A DNA stretch of 64,000 nt from Toxonevra muliebris (GCA_963691655.1 CAVNUY010000017.1:62001-126000); one strand, 5' to 3'. Positions 49,344 to 61,677 are shown, counted from the stretch's first letter. A program made the numbers and translations. Notes: generated by a model not told the origin, from the letters alone.

Positions 49344-50905
49344 TAGGGATGTGCACTTCAGTTGCCCTCTGTCGACGTCGTGTGTACGAAGGTGCTAGAA
49401 GCGGGGTGTAAATTAAAAGACGAGCGGTGTTGGTTTTGTTGTGTGTACACATACACATTATTGTTGTTGTTTTTTGCCAAAAGTACACATAAATGTGTAT
49501 GTACATGTGCAAAAAAAACTAACATATAGAAGAGAGTACAGTAGTGGTGAATACAAAAAAAATTTCTGAGGGGATCATAAACATTAAAAATGTTCCATAT
49601 ATTTAGAATTTTTATATCAGATATTACTATTTTATGTATTTGAAAATTTTTCGGGGGAGGACGGGGAGGGTTAAATTGTCCCATTTATCCCCTTGCAACA
49701 GCCACTGACTTACACAATTGTAAAGCAGAGTGAGAGTGACAATCAACAACATTGCATTTAGAGAAATAACACACATCACGATCAGGGCTGTAAAGTTACA
49801 GAAAATTTCAGCTTCTACCACAAAATCAGCCACCTTATTCCTTTAGTCAAAATTTTTCTAAACAATTAACAAATATGTGTAAATGTGATTATAAATGTTA
49901 GAAAAGAAATAGATTTCTACTTTGTGATTTTATTTACAATAAAATACATTTGATAACTAAAATAGGATATTTTTGTGAAAAAAACAAATTTATTACGCCA
50001 AAAGGAAATTACATTTTTTTTATTTATTCATCTTCTTGCTGTTTGTATAAGTTTGTTTATTACTTATAAAAAAAGAATATAAATCTATCGCAACTTTTTC
50101 AAATCTACTACTTAAAATTTTGAAGTTACAGCCCTGGCTACTTTTGTAGTGCATAGCAGTAGGGATGCCAACTTGTGAGGAATTCCTCCAATTGTGGGGA
50201 ATCGACTTCACTTTTAGTTAGTTCTCGGGAATTTGGGAGTGAGATCGTTTTCGTGGGCGACTGAAATTAAATTTTTTTGTCAATTTGTAGATATGAAAAG
50301 AATATATTTTTTGTCTAAAACCTTTTATTAATTTTTTATTTTCATTATTCTTTAATTTTGTTAAATATATTTGGGTATATTACATACATATACATATATG
50401 CATAAAAGTTGTGATCGTAAACCAAAATATTATTTCCTTTTTGTGTTTATAATTAACTGAATCTAAAATATAGAGTTGGCATCCCTGATCAGCACGCAGC
50501 AGTGTGTTTGCTGCTTCTCTTCTTTTCGATCTTTCAAAGTAACAACCAAGCAGGAAAATTACATATGCATTCAATAATGTAATTAAAGAGTTCCACAATA
50601 CAAAGGGAAATGAAAAAATCTTTCTTTTCCTGGTAAAGCAATTTCTAGGTTTATGAAATCAATCCAAAAAGCATGAGTAAAGTATAGCTAAGTACGAAGT
50701 TTTCTTATGCATTCATGTTCACACTCTCTACAGGGACGAAATCAATAAATTCATACACATATACATACACAAAAGAAATCACATTTGTTCTCTCATACTA
50801 GATACTCTTCCCCTTAGCACAGCGTTACCCCTCGTCTAGCCCGTATGGGTATAGCATCAGCTCATATGTGTTTTTTGCCCATATGTGTCGAAGTGCACAT
50901 CTCTA
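49344..50905. mobile_element. Non-autonomous hAT element with 8-bp target duplications
   Basis: Terminal repeats TAGGGATGTGCACTTC (left) and the inverse of TAGAGATGTGCACTTC (right). CTGTAGTG occurs immediately outside both ends (49336-49343 and 50906-50913). There is no transposase frame in the 1562 bp. A different MITE lies inside. Confidence 0.85.
50160..50487. mobile_element. hAT-type MITE nested in the previous element
   Basis: The ends AGGGATGCCAACTTG and GTTGGCATCCCTG are inverted and match the terminal repeats of the hAT at 13773. No target duplication is visible. It contains no gene. Confidence 0.65.
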
Positions 50906-50949
50906 CTGTAGTGTAATGAATAACCTCTGTTCCGGCTCCATAGGTTTTC

Positions 50950-51560
50950 TGTAGGAATACATCAAGGGTTCATAAAACTCACAGCTTATGCTGATCAAAG
51001 ATCAGACGAGCTCTATAAAGCTGCGGTTACCAAACTTTGCGAGGTTTGGTTCGGAGCACAACTTGAAGTCGTCCCCAGGGATCAGATCCCAACCCGCCCG
51101 TAATTTTATTATTCTGATTTTCAATTTATTTTTCAAAATACAATAAAAATGGTGAGCACATAAAAACAACATTATATGAAAAAAGAAGGATAAAAGGATA
51201 CATTATAAAGTATCTACATCCTAATCAATGCCCTACCAGTAGGCCAAAACTTTGCTTTTATAGTTCAAACTTAAAAGTTTTAATTCTTACTAGACACGAT
51301 TCTTATCGGCCACTAGAAAACAACTAATATTATCCTTTTTGCATGGACAGGTCAAAAATGGATTGTGAAGTAGGTGCTGGTGTCTTCTCGCGTACTTTAG
51401 ACTGCTCTACTTTTTTCTGTTTGCCAGACTCTAAAGCGTATTCCAGTAGGAATTGTTCGATAATTTACTAGCTAATTTCTGACAACACACTGAGAGGGAA
51501 AAATGTAGCAATTTGTTCTGATAACCAATGTCAAATTTCCAAGCCATAATCTTAAAAATG
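50950..51560 (+). pseudogene. Diverged LOA-like fragments (ORF1 and RNase H)
   Basis: 50950-51103 resembles the ORF1 domain at 20606-20756 (shared SDE/LYKAAV-like block and DQIPTRP). 51355-51560 resembles the RNase H domain (VGAGVFS, then ICSDNQ). Between them only AT-rich sequence remains. This is an old, heavily decayed copy of a related element. Confidence 0.55.
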
Positions 51561-51723
51561 ACCAATTCAAATTCGTGTAATCGGAGGAGCAACCACTCAA
51601 CCTAATTTACACTTCTCCCTCAACCCCCCCCCCCCCTCTATTTTAGTGACAATAAAAAACAAAAAGAAGATGGAATGACGGACGAAGTACATGGACTACT
51701 TCTATAATTTTATTTTCAACTAT

Positions 51724-52619
51724 TTAAACTGTTGTTACTGATAACAAATCCTTTATTTTACTGGAATCATTTATAGTTTGAAAATTCTGTGTTGCAATAA
51801 TTGGCACAGCATCCGCAACACCAGACGACATTGAATTTGCTATCACAGCACCACCACCAGCCGAAGCAACAGTAATCTGTCCTGAGGGTAGTACATCTAC
51901 AGGACTACATATGAAGTGTGTATAAGAAGATACATTTTTACATGGTAAAGATAATTGCTTTAATTTAATATCAGATGGAATATTTGGGCTTGCACAGCTA
52001 ACGCTTAGTGTGGATACACAGAATTGTGATTGCTGCTGTTGTGTTGTAACCGAATTGAATTGTAACTGATGATGCTGTGATGGTTTTAACGAACTCTGCC
52101 GGTGTAAACGCGTGTTAGATTGTTGTTGTTGTGACATAATCTGTTGCTGTTGTTGTAAATATTGGTGTTGTTGTTTCTGTTCTCGTTGCAATGAACGTTC
52201 TCGTTGCTGTTGCTGTTGCAGCTTAAGTGCTGTTCTATCACTGATACGCATAGTCGTAGTGGACATAAATGTACGCGATCCCGATGCGTTATATTGGTGT
52301 TGCTGTCGTCTTTCACGTGCACGCTCAATATGCTTTTTTCGTTCTTCTTTCGACCAGTAACGACCCGTTTTTACCTCCGATACAGTATCCTCTTCGGTTG
52401 TTGTCATCTCGTTATTGCGTACACGTTCTGTATTTAAGCGAACCGAACGATCACGTAATAAGCGATTTCGTGCTGGACGCCTTACAATATAACGTGTACC
52501 ATCAGGTCGACGTTTCACCTTCCAAACCATTGCAGTTTCTTCATTCTTTGTATGTGCTACAACAACCGTAGTAGATGCAGTGGTTGATGCTGATGCTGTT
52601 GTATTTACATGCGCTGCAC
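51724..52619 (-). CDS. PDZRN3/4-like terminal exon f
   Basis: Tandem acceptor AAGCAG allows a start at 52622 or 52619 (one Gln more or less). It encodes the conserved C-terminal block with ARERR, Gln-rich tracts and the TTV end; stop at 51724-51726. Confidence 0.85.
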
Positions 52620-55581
52620 TGACCTGCTTCATGAATATAAAATAAACTTTATGAAATTAATATTAATTAGAGTACTTAGCACGGCACTTACCTCTTGACT
52701 GCTAACAAAATGATACTGGCTCAAATTTGGTGCAGTAAATTGTGGGCAATGCACTTGCTGCTGTTCTTGCTGCAAATGGTGTTGATGTTGTTGCCGAGTT
52801 ATAGCTTTTCTAAATAAATGCTGTTGCAATAACATCGTTTGGTATAGATTAGCTTCATTAGTATACATAGTTTTAGGTGAAAACAGTTGTTGCTGAGAAA
52901 CATCTAGTGGCGTTGTAGTCGTCTGCACAAATGTTTCTGTTGCTTGCAAATCTAATTGTTCGAATTAAAAGTATATTCATTTAAGCTAGAGTCCATCTTT
53001 TATAAGGGAAGTAATCTTAAAAAACAAAATCGGTCTTTGTGAAATAACAAACAATTACTTACCACTATTGCCACGATTCGGCTGACCACCATTTACATTT
53101 CTGCTTAACGAAAAGCCACTGTGTTTTGGGCTTGCGATATTAAATTTTGGTGATAGTAAGCGTTGATTCTTTATTGAAGGTGAAGCAGCTGCCATCATTT
53201 GTTCGTTATCCAAACAGCATGTTAATATGTCACCGCGATTGTTCTGATTAAGAACTAAAATTAAAGGAGCTACACTATTATTCGAGTCTCCTGTATTGTA
53301 AGCGCTAGATGAATTATCTTTTTCATCATTTTGCAAAATATCTGTATTGGTATTGGTGCTGCCAACGACGCCACTTATACAACTACCGCCATAATTACTA
53401 GAGCCATTTGTTGCAGTAGTTATAGCACTGTGTAAAGTGCCATTACGATTATGAACTATAAAATTTGATGCATCATAATGTGTTAAGCTACGACCGCACC
53501 CACTACTGCTACGCATTGATTGTCTAGGCGCTGTTGTTGCCATCGTCATTGATGTCGTTGTTGCTGCAACCGCATGGGACTTTAAACCTAACCACTGTGC
53601 AACACGTTGCTTTTGTTGTTGTAGCTGTAGCACATCTGTTGCAGCTGACGAACAAGAACCAACAGCTGTCATATAAAATGTGCTCTCATATGGTGAACAG
53701 TAAAAAGGTTCTGATTCAGAATCTTCCGGTATTGTTTCATAGATGTGTTCAGTCTCATAATCACCATGATTTGTTGATGTTGTTGATACTGATAAAACTG
53801 CTTGCGTTGATGTTGCATGTAGATCATTTTTTTTTGTATACGCAGGCTTAACCTTCAGTTCATCATTTGGGGAATATATACTATTTTGTTCTACATCTCT
53901 TGTGGCGTCATTTTTAATGTTATTCTCAATACTTGTTGCTGCTGAAGCTGTACATTTAGATTTAGCTAAAGATGTTGTAACGGCTGTAACTGCTGTCAAT
54001 GATGGAACAGAGTTTGCAGTATTTAATACTGTCAATGATGTGTTAAATATTGAAGATTTTTCAGTCGCATGTACAGAGTCTTGGTGTTGTGCTGTCACTT
54101 GTGATAAGAGTACCTTATCAAGTTCATCTACTACATTTATATAATCATTTGCCATAAAACAGTTCTCGTATGCTAAATTATTATCATCATAATATTCATC
54201 ATCTTCGTCGTCATCATCTTCAACATCAACATCGGCAACAGAAGGAACATTAAAATCATCTTCATCCTGCATTGCATTAAATATAAAGAAGTGATTTTAT
54301 ACTTTTGTGTTTTTTTTTTTTACTTACTGCACATAAATAGCGACTAACTAATAATGTAACCGCATTATTATTTTCTGCCATAAGCGATTCGGTTTCTTCT
54401 TTATTTTTTATATCTTTTCCATTAATTTGTAGTATTTGATCACCCTGGCGCAGGCGACCATCGCGCCCCGCAATACTATCCGGATGAATATCACTTATAT
54501 AAACTTCAGTACACGTTTCATTGTCATCTGAACCCGATAAGGCACCATTATTGTTACCACTGCCATTATTACTACAACCACCACTATAGCAGACAGTTAA
54601 GCCCAAACGCTCATTACTGTCTGATTTACGTAATGTTATTTCCTATAAATATATATAAAAAAAATTAAAAAATTAATAAAAAAATTCCACTTTCGTAATT
54701 AAAGAATACAAATTTTTGACGAAACAAATACGAGCATTCATGTTCACCAGGCGTTCATTTAATAACAAAGTTAGAGAAAATATCATATAAGCCAGCTCAG
54801 CAACCCAAATTTTGCCTACCGTAAATTGTGAGCTCATTCCCTTTAGGAGCAATTAAATGAGCACTTCTGTCCCTGAATACAGGTAATGTTCGCGAAAGTA
54901 ATTTTTTTTTAATACGTACTTCTATATCGATTTCAGGCGCCAAACATTGTTCAAACAAATGATGTTCCTGTTCGATTAAACGATCAGCTGTGTCTTTTGC
55001 ATTTTGATGTTGCAGCGAGAAACAAATGCTATCATCAGTTTGCGTTGACTTTGATAGACTCTTCTGAATTGACGATATCGATGATTCTGTTTTATCATTT
55101 ATATCTACAGACGCTGTTGTTGGTGTAAGTTTTAACATTAACTCATTTTCTAATGGATTAGTTTGTTCTGATGTTTTCATTTCAGCTGCCGTTATTGTTG
55201 TGTCTCTATTTATAGCATTGCACTTCGTTGTTGCTTGTTTGCTTGCAGAAGCTGAAATTTTTAGTTCTTCTAATTGGGAATTAAAACTTTCTTGTATTCC
55301 GCCACCGACATCTATAGAATTATTTGTTAGATTTTTGTGTACGTAAACGTCACATTTACGTCGAACTGCAAGAACTATGGGCTCGTTAGCCGTAAGGAAC
55401 ATTTTAACCGCTTCATTTTGTGGTATCTGACTAACATCAATACCATTTATCTGAATAAAATATATTGTGGAAAAAATATAAAGTTTATGAAAACAGCAAA
55501 CAAGTGATGTGCAATGTAATAATCTTACCTTCAAAATAATATAATTGAATTCAGCCATTATGGTATTTGAGCACAACGCTG
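51724..55581 (-). CDS. PDZRN3/4-like PDZ protein, six 3' exons (partial gene)
   Basis: Six exons on the minus strand encode the C-terminal part of a protein of the PDZRN3/PDZRN4 family (RING-type ubiquitin ligases with PDZ domains). Visible parts: the end of PDZ1 (ILKINGIDVSQIPQNEAVKMF); PDZ2 (ITLRKSDSNERLGLTV to GDQILQINGKDI); an acidic segment; low-complexity Thr/Asn/Gln stretches; and the family-specific C-terminal block (VWKVKRRPDGTRYIVRRP and GRYWSKEERKKHIERARERR). The protein ends in TTV, a class I PDZ ligand. The RING and upstream exons are not in the window or lie beyond 64000. All visible introns are short (61-177 bp) with GT-AG ends. One junction (exon 54820-55450 to 54328-54642) does not keep the frame. 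This is probably the only living host gene here. Confidence 0.85.
52692..52951 (-). CDS. PDZRN3/4-like exon e (Gln-rich)
   Basis: Acceptor ACAATTAG, start (G)ATLQATETF. Gln/His-rich. Donor GTAAGT after CAAGAG, phase 0. Confidence 0.8.
53063..54266 (-). CDS. PDZRN3/4-like exon d (acidic and low-complexity)
   Basis: Acceptor AATGCAG, start DEDDFNVPS. It opens with an Asp/Glu-rich run and a YEN-type motif, then is Thr/Ser/Asn-rich. Donor GTAAGT after AGTG (phase 1). Confidence 0.8.
54328..54642 (-). CDS. PDZRN3/4-like exon c (PDZ2)
   Basis: Acceptor TTTATAG then GAAATAACATTACG. Encodes PDZ2 with the RLGLTV carboxylate loop, an Asn/Gly-rich insertion and DGRLRQGDQILQINGKD. Donor GTAAGT after TGTGCA. 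Read as EITLRKSD the start needs phase 0, which conflicts with the phase-1 end of exon b. Confidence 0.75.
54820..55450 (-). CDS. PDZRN3/4-like exon b (PDZ1 end and linker)
   Basis: Acceptor TTTATTCAG, start INGIDVSQIP. It carries the last strand of PDZ1 (IVLAVRRK) and a polar linker. Donor GTAGGC after TTTACG (phase 1). Confidence 0.75.
55529..55581 (-). CDS. PDZRN3/4-like exon a (PDZ1 middle)
   Basis: 53 bp. Acceptor AAATAG at the 5' side, donor GTAAGA after AAG. Encodes part of PDZ1 ending IILK; phase 0 to the next exon (INGID). Confidence 0.7.
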
Positions 55582-56018
55582 CTATTTAAAAATTAAAATA
55601 TTCGTTTGCTACATTTTCAAATATAATTTCATTTGCCTAGAAAGAAATATTAATTTAAATTATTAGACAGTTAGTTTTCCAACAAATCGGCTAAAGCATC
55701 TTCATATATGTATATAGGCTGTTAGACATGAAATTCTAAATTTCTTGGACGAGTTTATTTTCATGAAAATATTTTTTTTTTACAGAGGCCTATATACCAG
55801 CATATAGTTATAACCCACTTTAATTGTTAAGCAAAAATGCTTACAACTCTAAAACTACTTAGTAAATTAAAAAAAAACAAAAAAAGCAAAACTTAAATAC
55901 AAGGAACTATGCGCAAGTAGTAAGAGGAAATATGAGGATATAGAGCGAAGAATAAAATATATAATATACTTTTAATATACACTATTCAGTTTTATTAATA
56001 GCTGACGATGATCTAAAT
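55582..56018. other. Intron of the PDZRN3/4-like gene, no other gene
   Basis: AT-rich. Any upstream exon of the gene must lie to the right, through the repeat-rich region or beyond the window; none is recognisable up to 64000. Confidence 0.5.
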
Positions 56019-56659
56019 CAGGGGTGACCACAAAAAATATTTTGAGAGCCAAGCAACAACAATAACAACAACAACGAATTTAAGAAATGTGTTAAAAAAA
56101 TAAAACACACAAACAACAATCCCTGATCTGATCGGGCGGTGCGAATTAAAATCATAAACAACCATTTTTGTGTTTGTTGTAAAGAGCAAAAAGAACCAAT
56201 TGAGCTACGGGCACAAGACACCAACAACACAACCAAATGTGACAAGAATATTTGTTTTTGCATGTTGAAAGCAAAAGCTATGGAAAAACAAAAACAAATA
56301 TTCTTAGCGAGCGATCACAACAACAAACATTCATAGCAATGAAATGATTTCGGCAACGAGGCCCAAAAAATATAATTAGCGCGCGACCGCAACAACAAAT
56401 ATTCATAGCAATGAAATGATTTCGGCAACTAGGCATGCGCGCGAGGCTAAATGAAAGCACTGAGCATATAAAATATAGAGACCTCAAATAGCCAAAAAAG
56501 TTGTTTCACTAAAAACTTGTAGCCTGACTCCCAATCATGCTTCGTAGCATTTGGGTGGCATACCAAACACAATATTGTGTTTGTTTCATTTCAATGTTCC
56601 GCGTAGTCGTCATTTGAAATTATCAATCATTCTGTTTTAGACTGCTGAAGTGTATGCAC
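56019..56659 (+). mobile_element. hAT-type arm, left (CAGGGGTGACCA)
   Basis: Starts CAGGGGTGACCA, a typical hAT terminus. The last 200 bp (56460-56659) are an inverted copy of 61188-61385, and the outer ends are also inverted (61664-61677). Internal bases repeat CATTTCATTGCTATGAATA-type segments twice (56320-56430). The 8-bp flanks do not match those of the right arm. Confidence 0.65.
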
Positions 56660-57129
56660 GGTGGTGGATTATGCGCCTAGCAGTGCGTTATTTGAATTGG
56701 AATATATGTATGATGCTTAATTTCAGTATGTGTGTGTGTTTGCGTAGGAATAAATAAATGATTTTATATTTTAGAAGTTTTGTGTTTTCTGTTTGTGAAC
56801 GCAATAGCAATTTGCATGATCGTATGTACACTTGTAAGTGCGGAATGTAGGGAAAATTTTTCTATTGAAAATTATATTGCGGAACATAAAAATGATGAGC
56901 AAAATTGGGTTATTATGAACCTATAATTTTATTTCAATATATGATCATAGTAGGATGTAATATACATCTCTTATATTTTAGAAAATTTCTAACCAATATT
57001 GTTTTAATTTAAAAATCTGAAATTAACTAATTATTCTGTGTGCGAAAATAAGTAATTGAAGTAAAATAAAAATTTTTATATTGCTTTATAGATAACTCTT
57101 TTTGGGGTTTTCGTTCATTAAGAATATTT

Positions 57130-58187
57130 ATTTTTATATTTTTTATCCAATTATAAATTTTTAATATTTGAGCCATTTTCACTTAGCCGTTGTCTATCCT
57201 GCCAATGAAGGAAAGATAGAGATCCGCGCAATTTAGGTAAGATAGGTATTTTGTATAGGCCAATTAAGGTAAGGCAGGAATTTTTTAACAGGTCAATTAA
57301 GGCAAGATAGGGGTTTAGTATACAGCCTTAATTGGCCTATACAAAATTCCAATCTTACCTTACTTGGCCGGATACAAAACCCCTATCTTTCCTTAAATGG
57401 CCTATACAAAATCCCTATCTTGCCTTAATTGGCCGGAGATCAAATCACTATCTTACCTTAATTGGTCGGTAACAAAATTCCTATCTTACCTTAATTGGCC
57501 GGATACAAAATCCCTATCTTGCCTTAATTGGCCGGAGACAAAATCCCTTCTTACCTTAATTGGTCGGTAACAAAATTCCTATCTTACCTTAATTGGGCGG
57601 ATATAAAATCCCTATCTTGCCTTAATTGGCCGGTTACAAAATCCCTATCTTACCTTAATTGCCCGGATACAAAACCCCTATCTTGCCTTAATTGGCCTAT
57701 ACAAAATCCCTATCTTGCCTTAATTGGCCGGAGACAAAATCCCTATCTTACTTTAATGGGTCGGTAACAAAATTCCTATCTTACCTTAATTGGCTGGATA
57801 CAAAATCCCTATCTTGCCTTAATTGGCCGGTTACAAAATTCCTATCTTACCTTAATTGGCCGGATACAAAATCCCTACCTTGTCTTAATTGGCCAGTTAC
57901 AAAATCCCTATCTGGTCTTAATTGGCCTGTACAAAATTCCTATCTTTTCTTAATTGGTAGGTAACAAAATCCCTGTATGGCCTTAATTAGCTGTATACTA
58001 AATCCCTATCTTGCCTTAATTGGCCGGTTACAAAATTCCTATCTTACCTTAATTGGCCTATACAAAATACCTATCTTACCTAAATTGCGCGAATCTCTAT
58101 CTTTCCCTCATTGGCAGGATAGACAACGGCTAAGTGAAAATGGCTCAAATATTAAAAATTTATAATTGGATAAAAAATATAAAAATA
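57130..58187. repeat. Fold-back structure with 33-bp minisatellite
   Basis: Terminal arms 57130-57270 and 58047-58187 are inverted copies about 97% alike (GCCATTTTCACTTAGCCG and its complement). Inside, about 25 tandem units of 33-34 bp of the type CCTATCTTRCCTTAATTGG fill 57327-58100. In the left 57230-57326 the units face the other way, so the structure is asymmetric. Because 33 is a multiple of three, frames stay open and would encode 11-residue repeats (SLSYLNWPDTK), but this is most likely a by-product of the repeat. Confidence 0.88.
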
Positions 58188-58655
58188 ATTTAAATAAAAA
58201 ATATTTTTAAAATACCACGTTTTTAAAATGGACTAAAAAGTATAAAATAATTTCTCCTAACCCCATACAGATTCACAACCACATACAGATTCCTTATCCC
58301 ATACAGATTGTCTTGAAAATTTGTAACTGTGAATTTTAGTAGGACGAAAATACTTGTATGATTTAAAACAACAAACGTGGTTCGCATGCAATAGCAAATT
58401 GATGGATCAAATCACCTAAATGGCTAGCAATTTTATCTCTATCCATATGCGTCCCACGTTTTTCGTTTTAAAGTATCTTCGTCCTACTAAAATTCACAGT
58501 TACAAATTTTCAAGACAATCTGTATGGGATAAGGAATCTATATGTGGTTGTGAATCTGTATGGGGTTAGGAGAAATTATTTTATACTTTTTAGTCCATTT
58601 TAAAAACGTGGTATATTAAAAATATTTTTTATTTAAATTGTTATTTTTTACTTTT
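58180..58655. repeat. Second fold-back, about 170-bp arms
   Basis: 58180-58352 and 58471-58655 are inverted copies; the loop is about 120 bp. Each arm carries three units of CCATACAGATT at about 21-bp spacing. It directly follows the minisatellite fold-back, and the AT-rich ends of the two overlap. Confidence 0.8.
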
Positions 58656-59904
58656 TAGTCTTGTGTGTGTGAAATTTTGCAATCGATTTTAAGTAAAGAC
58701 CAGAGGTGTAAAAGAATGCATTCATTTTAATTGCAATACATTGAAGTCATGGTTAATAACCGACAATTTGCACTAAATTTGAGTGACTTGAAGTCAATTG
58801 AGGTTTTGAAGTCACTTGAACTCAATTGGAATTTGAAATTGTTGACACATTGAATCAAAACCAATTGTCTAAGCAATGTCACAATTAATTATTGGACTCG
58901 TGCAAGATCATTTTCCCCAGATTGCGAATAGCCCTATTCATTAAATATAACAGAATTCAAATTATATCTTTTCACATAAATGGGTACTCAATAAATACTG
59001 TTTTTACATTGCACCTCGTTGTGATTCTACATTTTGAAACAGAAATGAAATAAAGGCATTTGCCAAATACATAGTAAGAAGAAGATTTGTTTTTATGGAT
59101 GTAAAAATGTACAAGAAGAATAATTTATTTATATATTCAAATATAAAATATGAAAAGTTCTAACATTTTAGCTAAATATACTTATTTACATACATATATT
59201 TAGGTACAATGTTGAAAATAGTGATAATATTTCTTCGCATTTTGATTTCATGAAATCAGTAGAAAAAGATTTAAAAGTACTTATATAAAATTCATAAAAT
59301 CAAAACAAAACGTTTACTATTTGTATATAAAGAATATATAAATACTGTAAATGTTGAAAGTTATTTGCTAAAAAAAATGTTAAATATTTATTTCATCAAA
59401 CACGTCAAACTCATTCAAAGTCATTCATACTTTTTTGTCTGCTGGATGTGTTGACAACCGTCGCTGTCACACCATCGGTATTGCACCTCGATTCCAGCAA
59501 GAGCAAATTGCGATCTCTTTACAATCTATACTCTTTGTAAGCGAAACAAAACGAAATGAAAAGTTCATTATTGTTTGTTTTTGTTCTCTCTCTCATTTGC
59601 CTTTGAATTTGTGTATGGATACACATATACATATATTCTACTCCCGCTAAAGCAATGATTTTAACAACGATGAATTCAATGCTTTGATCTATGAAAAAAA
59701 TGGAAAAACTTCCGATGCTAATATTTTAAGTATTATTATATTTACATATATTTTAGATATTTTATATTGCATTGTCTTCCAGTTCTGAGCTATATTAAAA
59801 GTTTCAAGTCTCTAGCTCATCGGGAAGTTAGTTTAAAATCGATTGCAAGATTTGTACCGAACAGACTGACCGACAGACACCATTGAAAGCGAGTTGATAT
59901 AAAC
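58656..59904. other. AT-rich, no gene seen
   Basis: Contains short imperfect repeats of GAAGTCA/CAATTGA around 58750-58860 and A/T homopolymers. No domain on either strand. Confidence 0.5.
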
Positions 59905-61187
59905 GTGGTAAAATTTTCCTTAGTACGGGGAATCGCGGAATGAGCTTTTTTTTTGCGGGGAATTTGAAACCGTCCAGCTTTTAGTTAATAAAGTCTGTAA
60001 AAAAAATATTTTTTATCAAATTTTATGTAATGTAAATCGTTTAACTTTGGCAATACTTCATATTTTGGGTCTTATAATCTTCATCTCTTCTTAAGAGGGC
60101 CCTGCACTTTCTTGGTTTGGAGAAATCGATTTTTAAAAAGTGCGTAATTTGAAAATATTATATAGCAACAGTATTTTGTTAAAATTTCAGAGAGAAACTC
60201 GTAGATATAGACCATTAACGAAAGGATCTAAAAATTAAATATGTTTTTCTACACAAAAATGACCCCAAAACATAATAGGAAAAAAGTTCGGTTCATTTTT
60301 TGTTCAATTTCCAACGTTGTACTTTCGAAAAAAATCCAATTTTTGAGAAAACTAATTTTGGCTGTCAGCCATTTCGTGAATTATCGGTCAATCAAAATAA
60401 TAGTAGAATGTCCTAAGACCATAGTCATAATTTTTCGTGAGATGATGATTTTCAAAACGTCCTCCATTAAGCTACAAAAAATCTTGTATACAATTTTAGA
60501 CAATTTTTCTTATATTTAAAGCCTTTAAATATACGTAGTAATGGGAGATTTCGTCCCCAAAGTTTTGCCTTATTGGGAAGTAGTTACAACAAATTTGAAC
60601 GCGATCAGTCAAAAATTCGCAGAGTTGGAGGGCGGTAGAATTTATACATTTTTGTCAAACAGCCCCTGTTTTGGATCCATGTAACTAATCACCTATTGCA
60701 TTTGGAAATTTTTATCGAACACGTTTTTTATTTAATCTTTCGAAAAATTAAAAAAATCTTAAAAATTCAAAATGTGACATTTTTTTTTTCAAAATCAAAA
60801 ATAGTTTTGACTTTTTTTTTAAAAGGAAACATTTTTTGTTTTTATTTGTGTCCAAAAAAAAAAGCCGATGTATTTTCCTTTGAGAATTTTGAGTGTTTAT
60901 CTATCAAAATGAACGTCGAGTAACTCGGTACATCGGATTTATTTGCGCTCAATCGATTTTAAAAGTGGGTTCCCTTGAGATGATATCTCAAATGTGTCAA
61001 AAGAGTTCCGGAGTTAGAAAGTATCTTACTATTAACCTACCAGTTCTGGACCGCATTAAAATAACATTAACCTTGATAAATTTTAAACGTTTCGCGCTGT
61101 TATAATATAAAATTATCCCGGTGCGGGGAATTCGATTGAAAATCGGGGAATTTCTCGGGGAGACAGAAAGATAAGTTGGCATCCCTG
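59905..61187 (-). mobile_element. hAT copy 4, inverted and truncated
   Basis: An inverted, diverged copy of the hAT at 13773-15232. Its right end (GTTGGCATCCCTG, 61175-61187) corresponds to the left terminus of that copy. Its left end is truncated near 59905, in the region of GTATAAATTGAAATT. It joins the hAT-type arm at 61188. Confidence 0.75.
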
Positions 61188-61677
61188 GTGCATACACTTC
61201 AGCGGTCTAAAACAGAAGGATTGATAATTTCAAATGACGACTATGCGGAACATTGAAATGAAACAAACACAATATTGTGTTTGGTATGCCACCGAAATGC
61301 TACGAAGCATGATTGGGAGTCAGACTACAAGTTTTTAGTGAAACAACTTTTTTGGCTATTTGATGTCTCTATACTTTTATATGGTCAGTGATGAAAGCAA
61401 TGAATTGATTTTTGCAGCAAGAACACAACAAGGGAAAACAAAAACAAATATTCTTAGTACGCAACCGCAACAATAAATACTCATACTAATGAAATGATTT
61501 CTGTAACGAGGCAACATCAACAAATATAATCGAGGAAAAACAACATAAAAACAAAAATTCATGTTTTTGTAAAATATTTAAATACAACAAACACATGTAT
61601 TTTAAAAGAGCCATTGCAACAAACACAATTTGAAAAAGAGCCAAAAAAGCCAATTGAGCTTCTGGCTGGTCACCCTG
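61188..61677 (-). mobile_element. hAT-type arm, right
   Basis: Inverted relative of 56019-56659, ending TGGTCACCCTG. Together the arms could be the ends of one 5.6-kb element or two separate truncated copies. Confidence 0.6.

Noticed and set aside
57327..58100. CRISPR-like regular repeats
   Set aside because: Units are contiguous with no unique spacers, vary in sequence and lie in eukaryotic DNA. It is a minisatellite.
57528..58165. Open frames with 11-residue repeats as a repeat protein gene
   Set aside because: The frames are open only because the repeat unit is 33 bp; there is no start context, no splice signals and indels shift the frame.
58684..59450. Another hAT element starting CAGAGGTGTAAAAG
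   Set aside because: The proposed right end (near 59440) matches poorly and no 8-bp flanking duplication is present.
59435..59650. 71-codon frame as a gene
   Set aside because: No domain and short; it lies in transposon-rich non-coding DNA.
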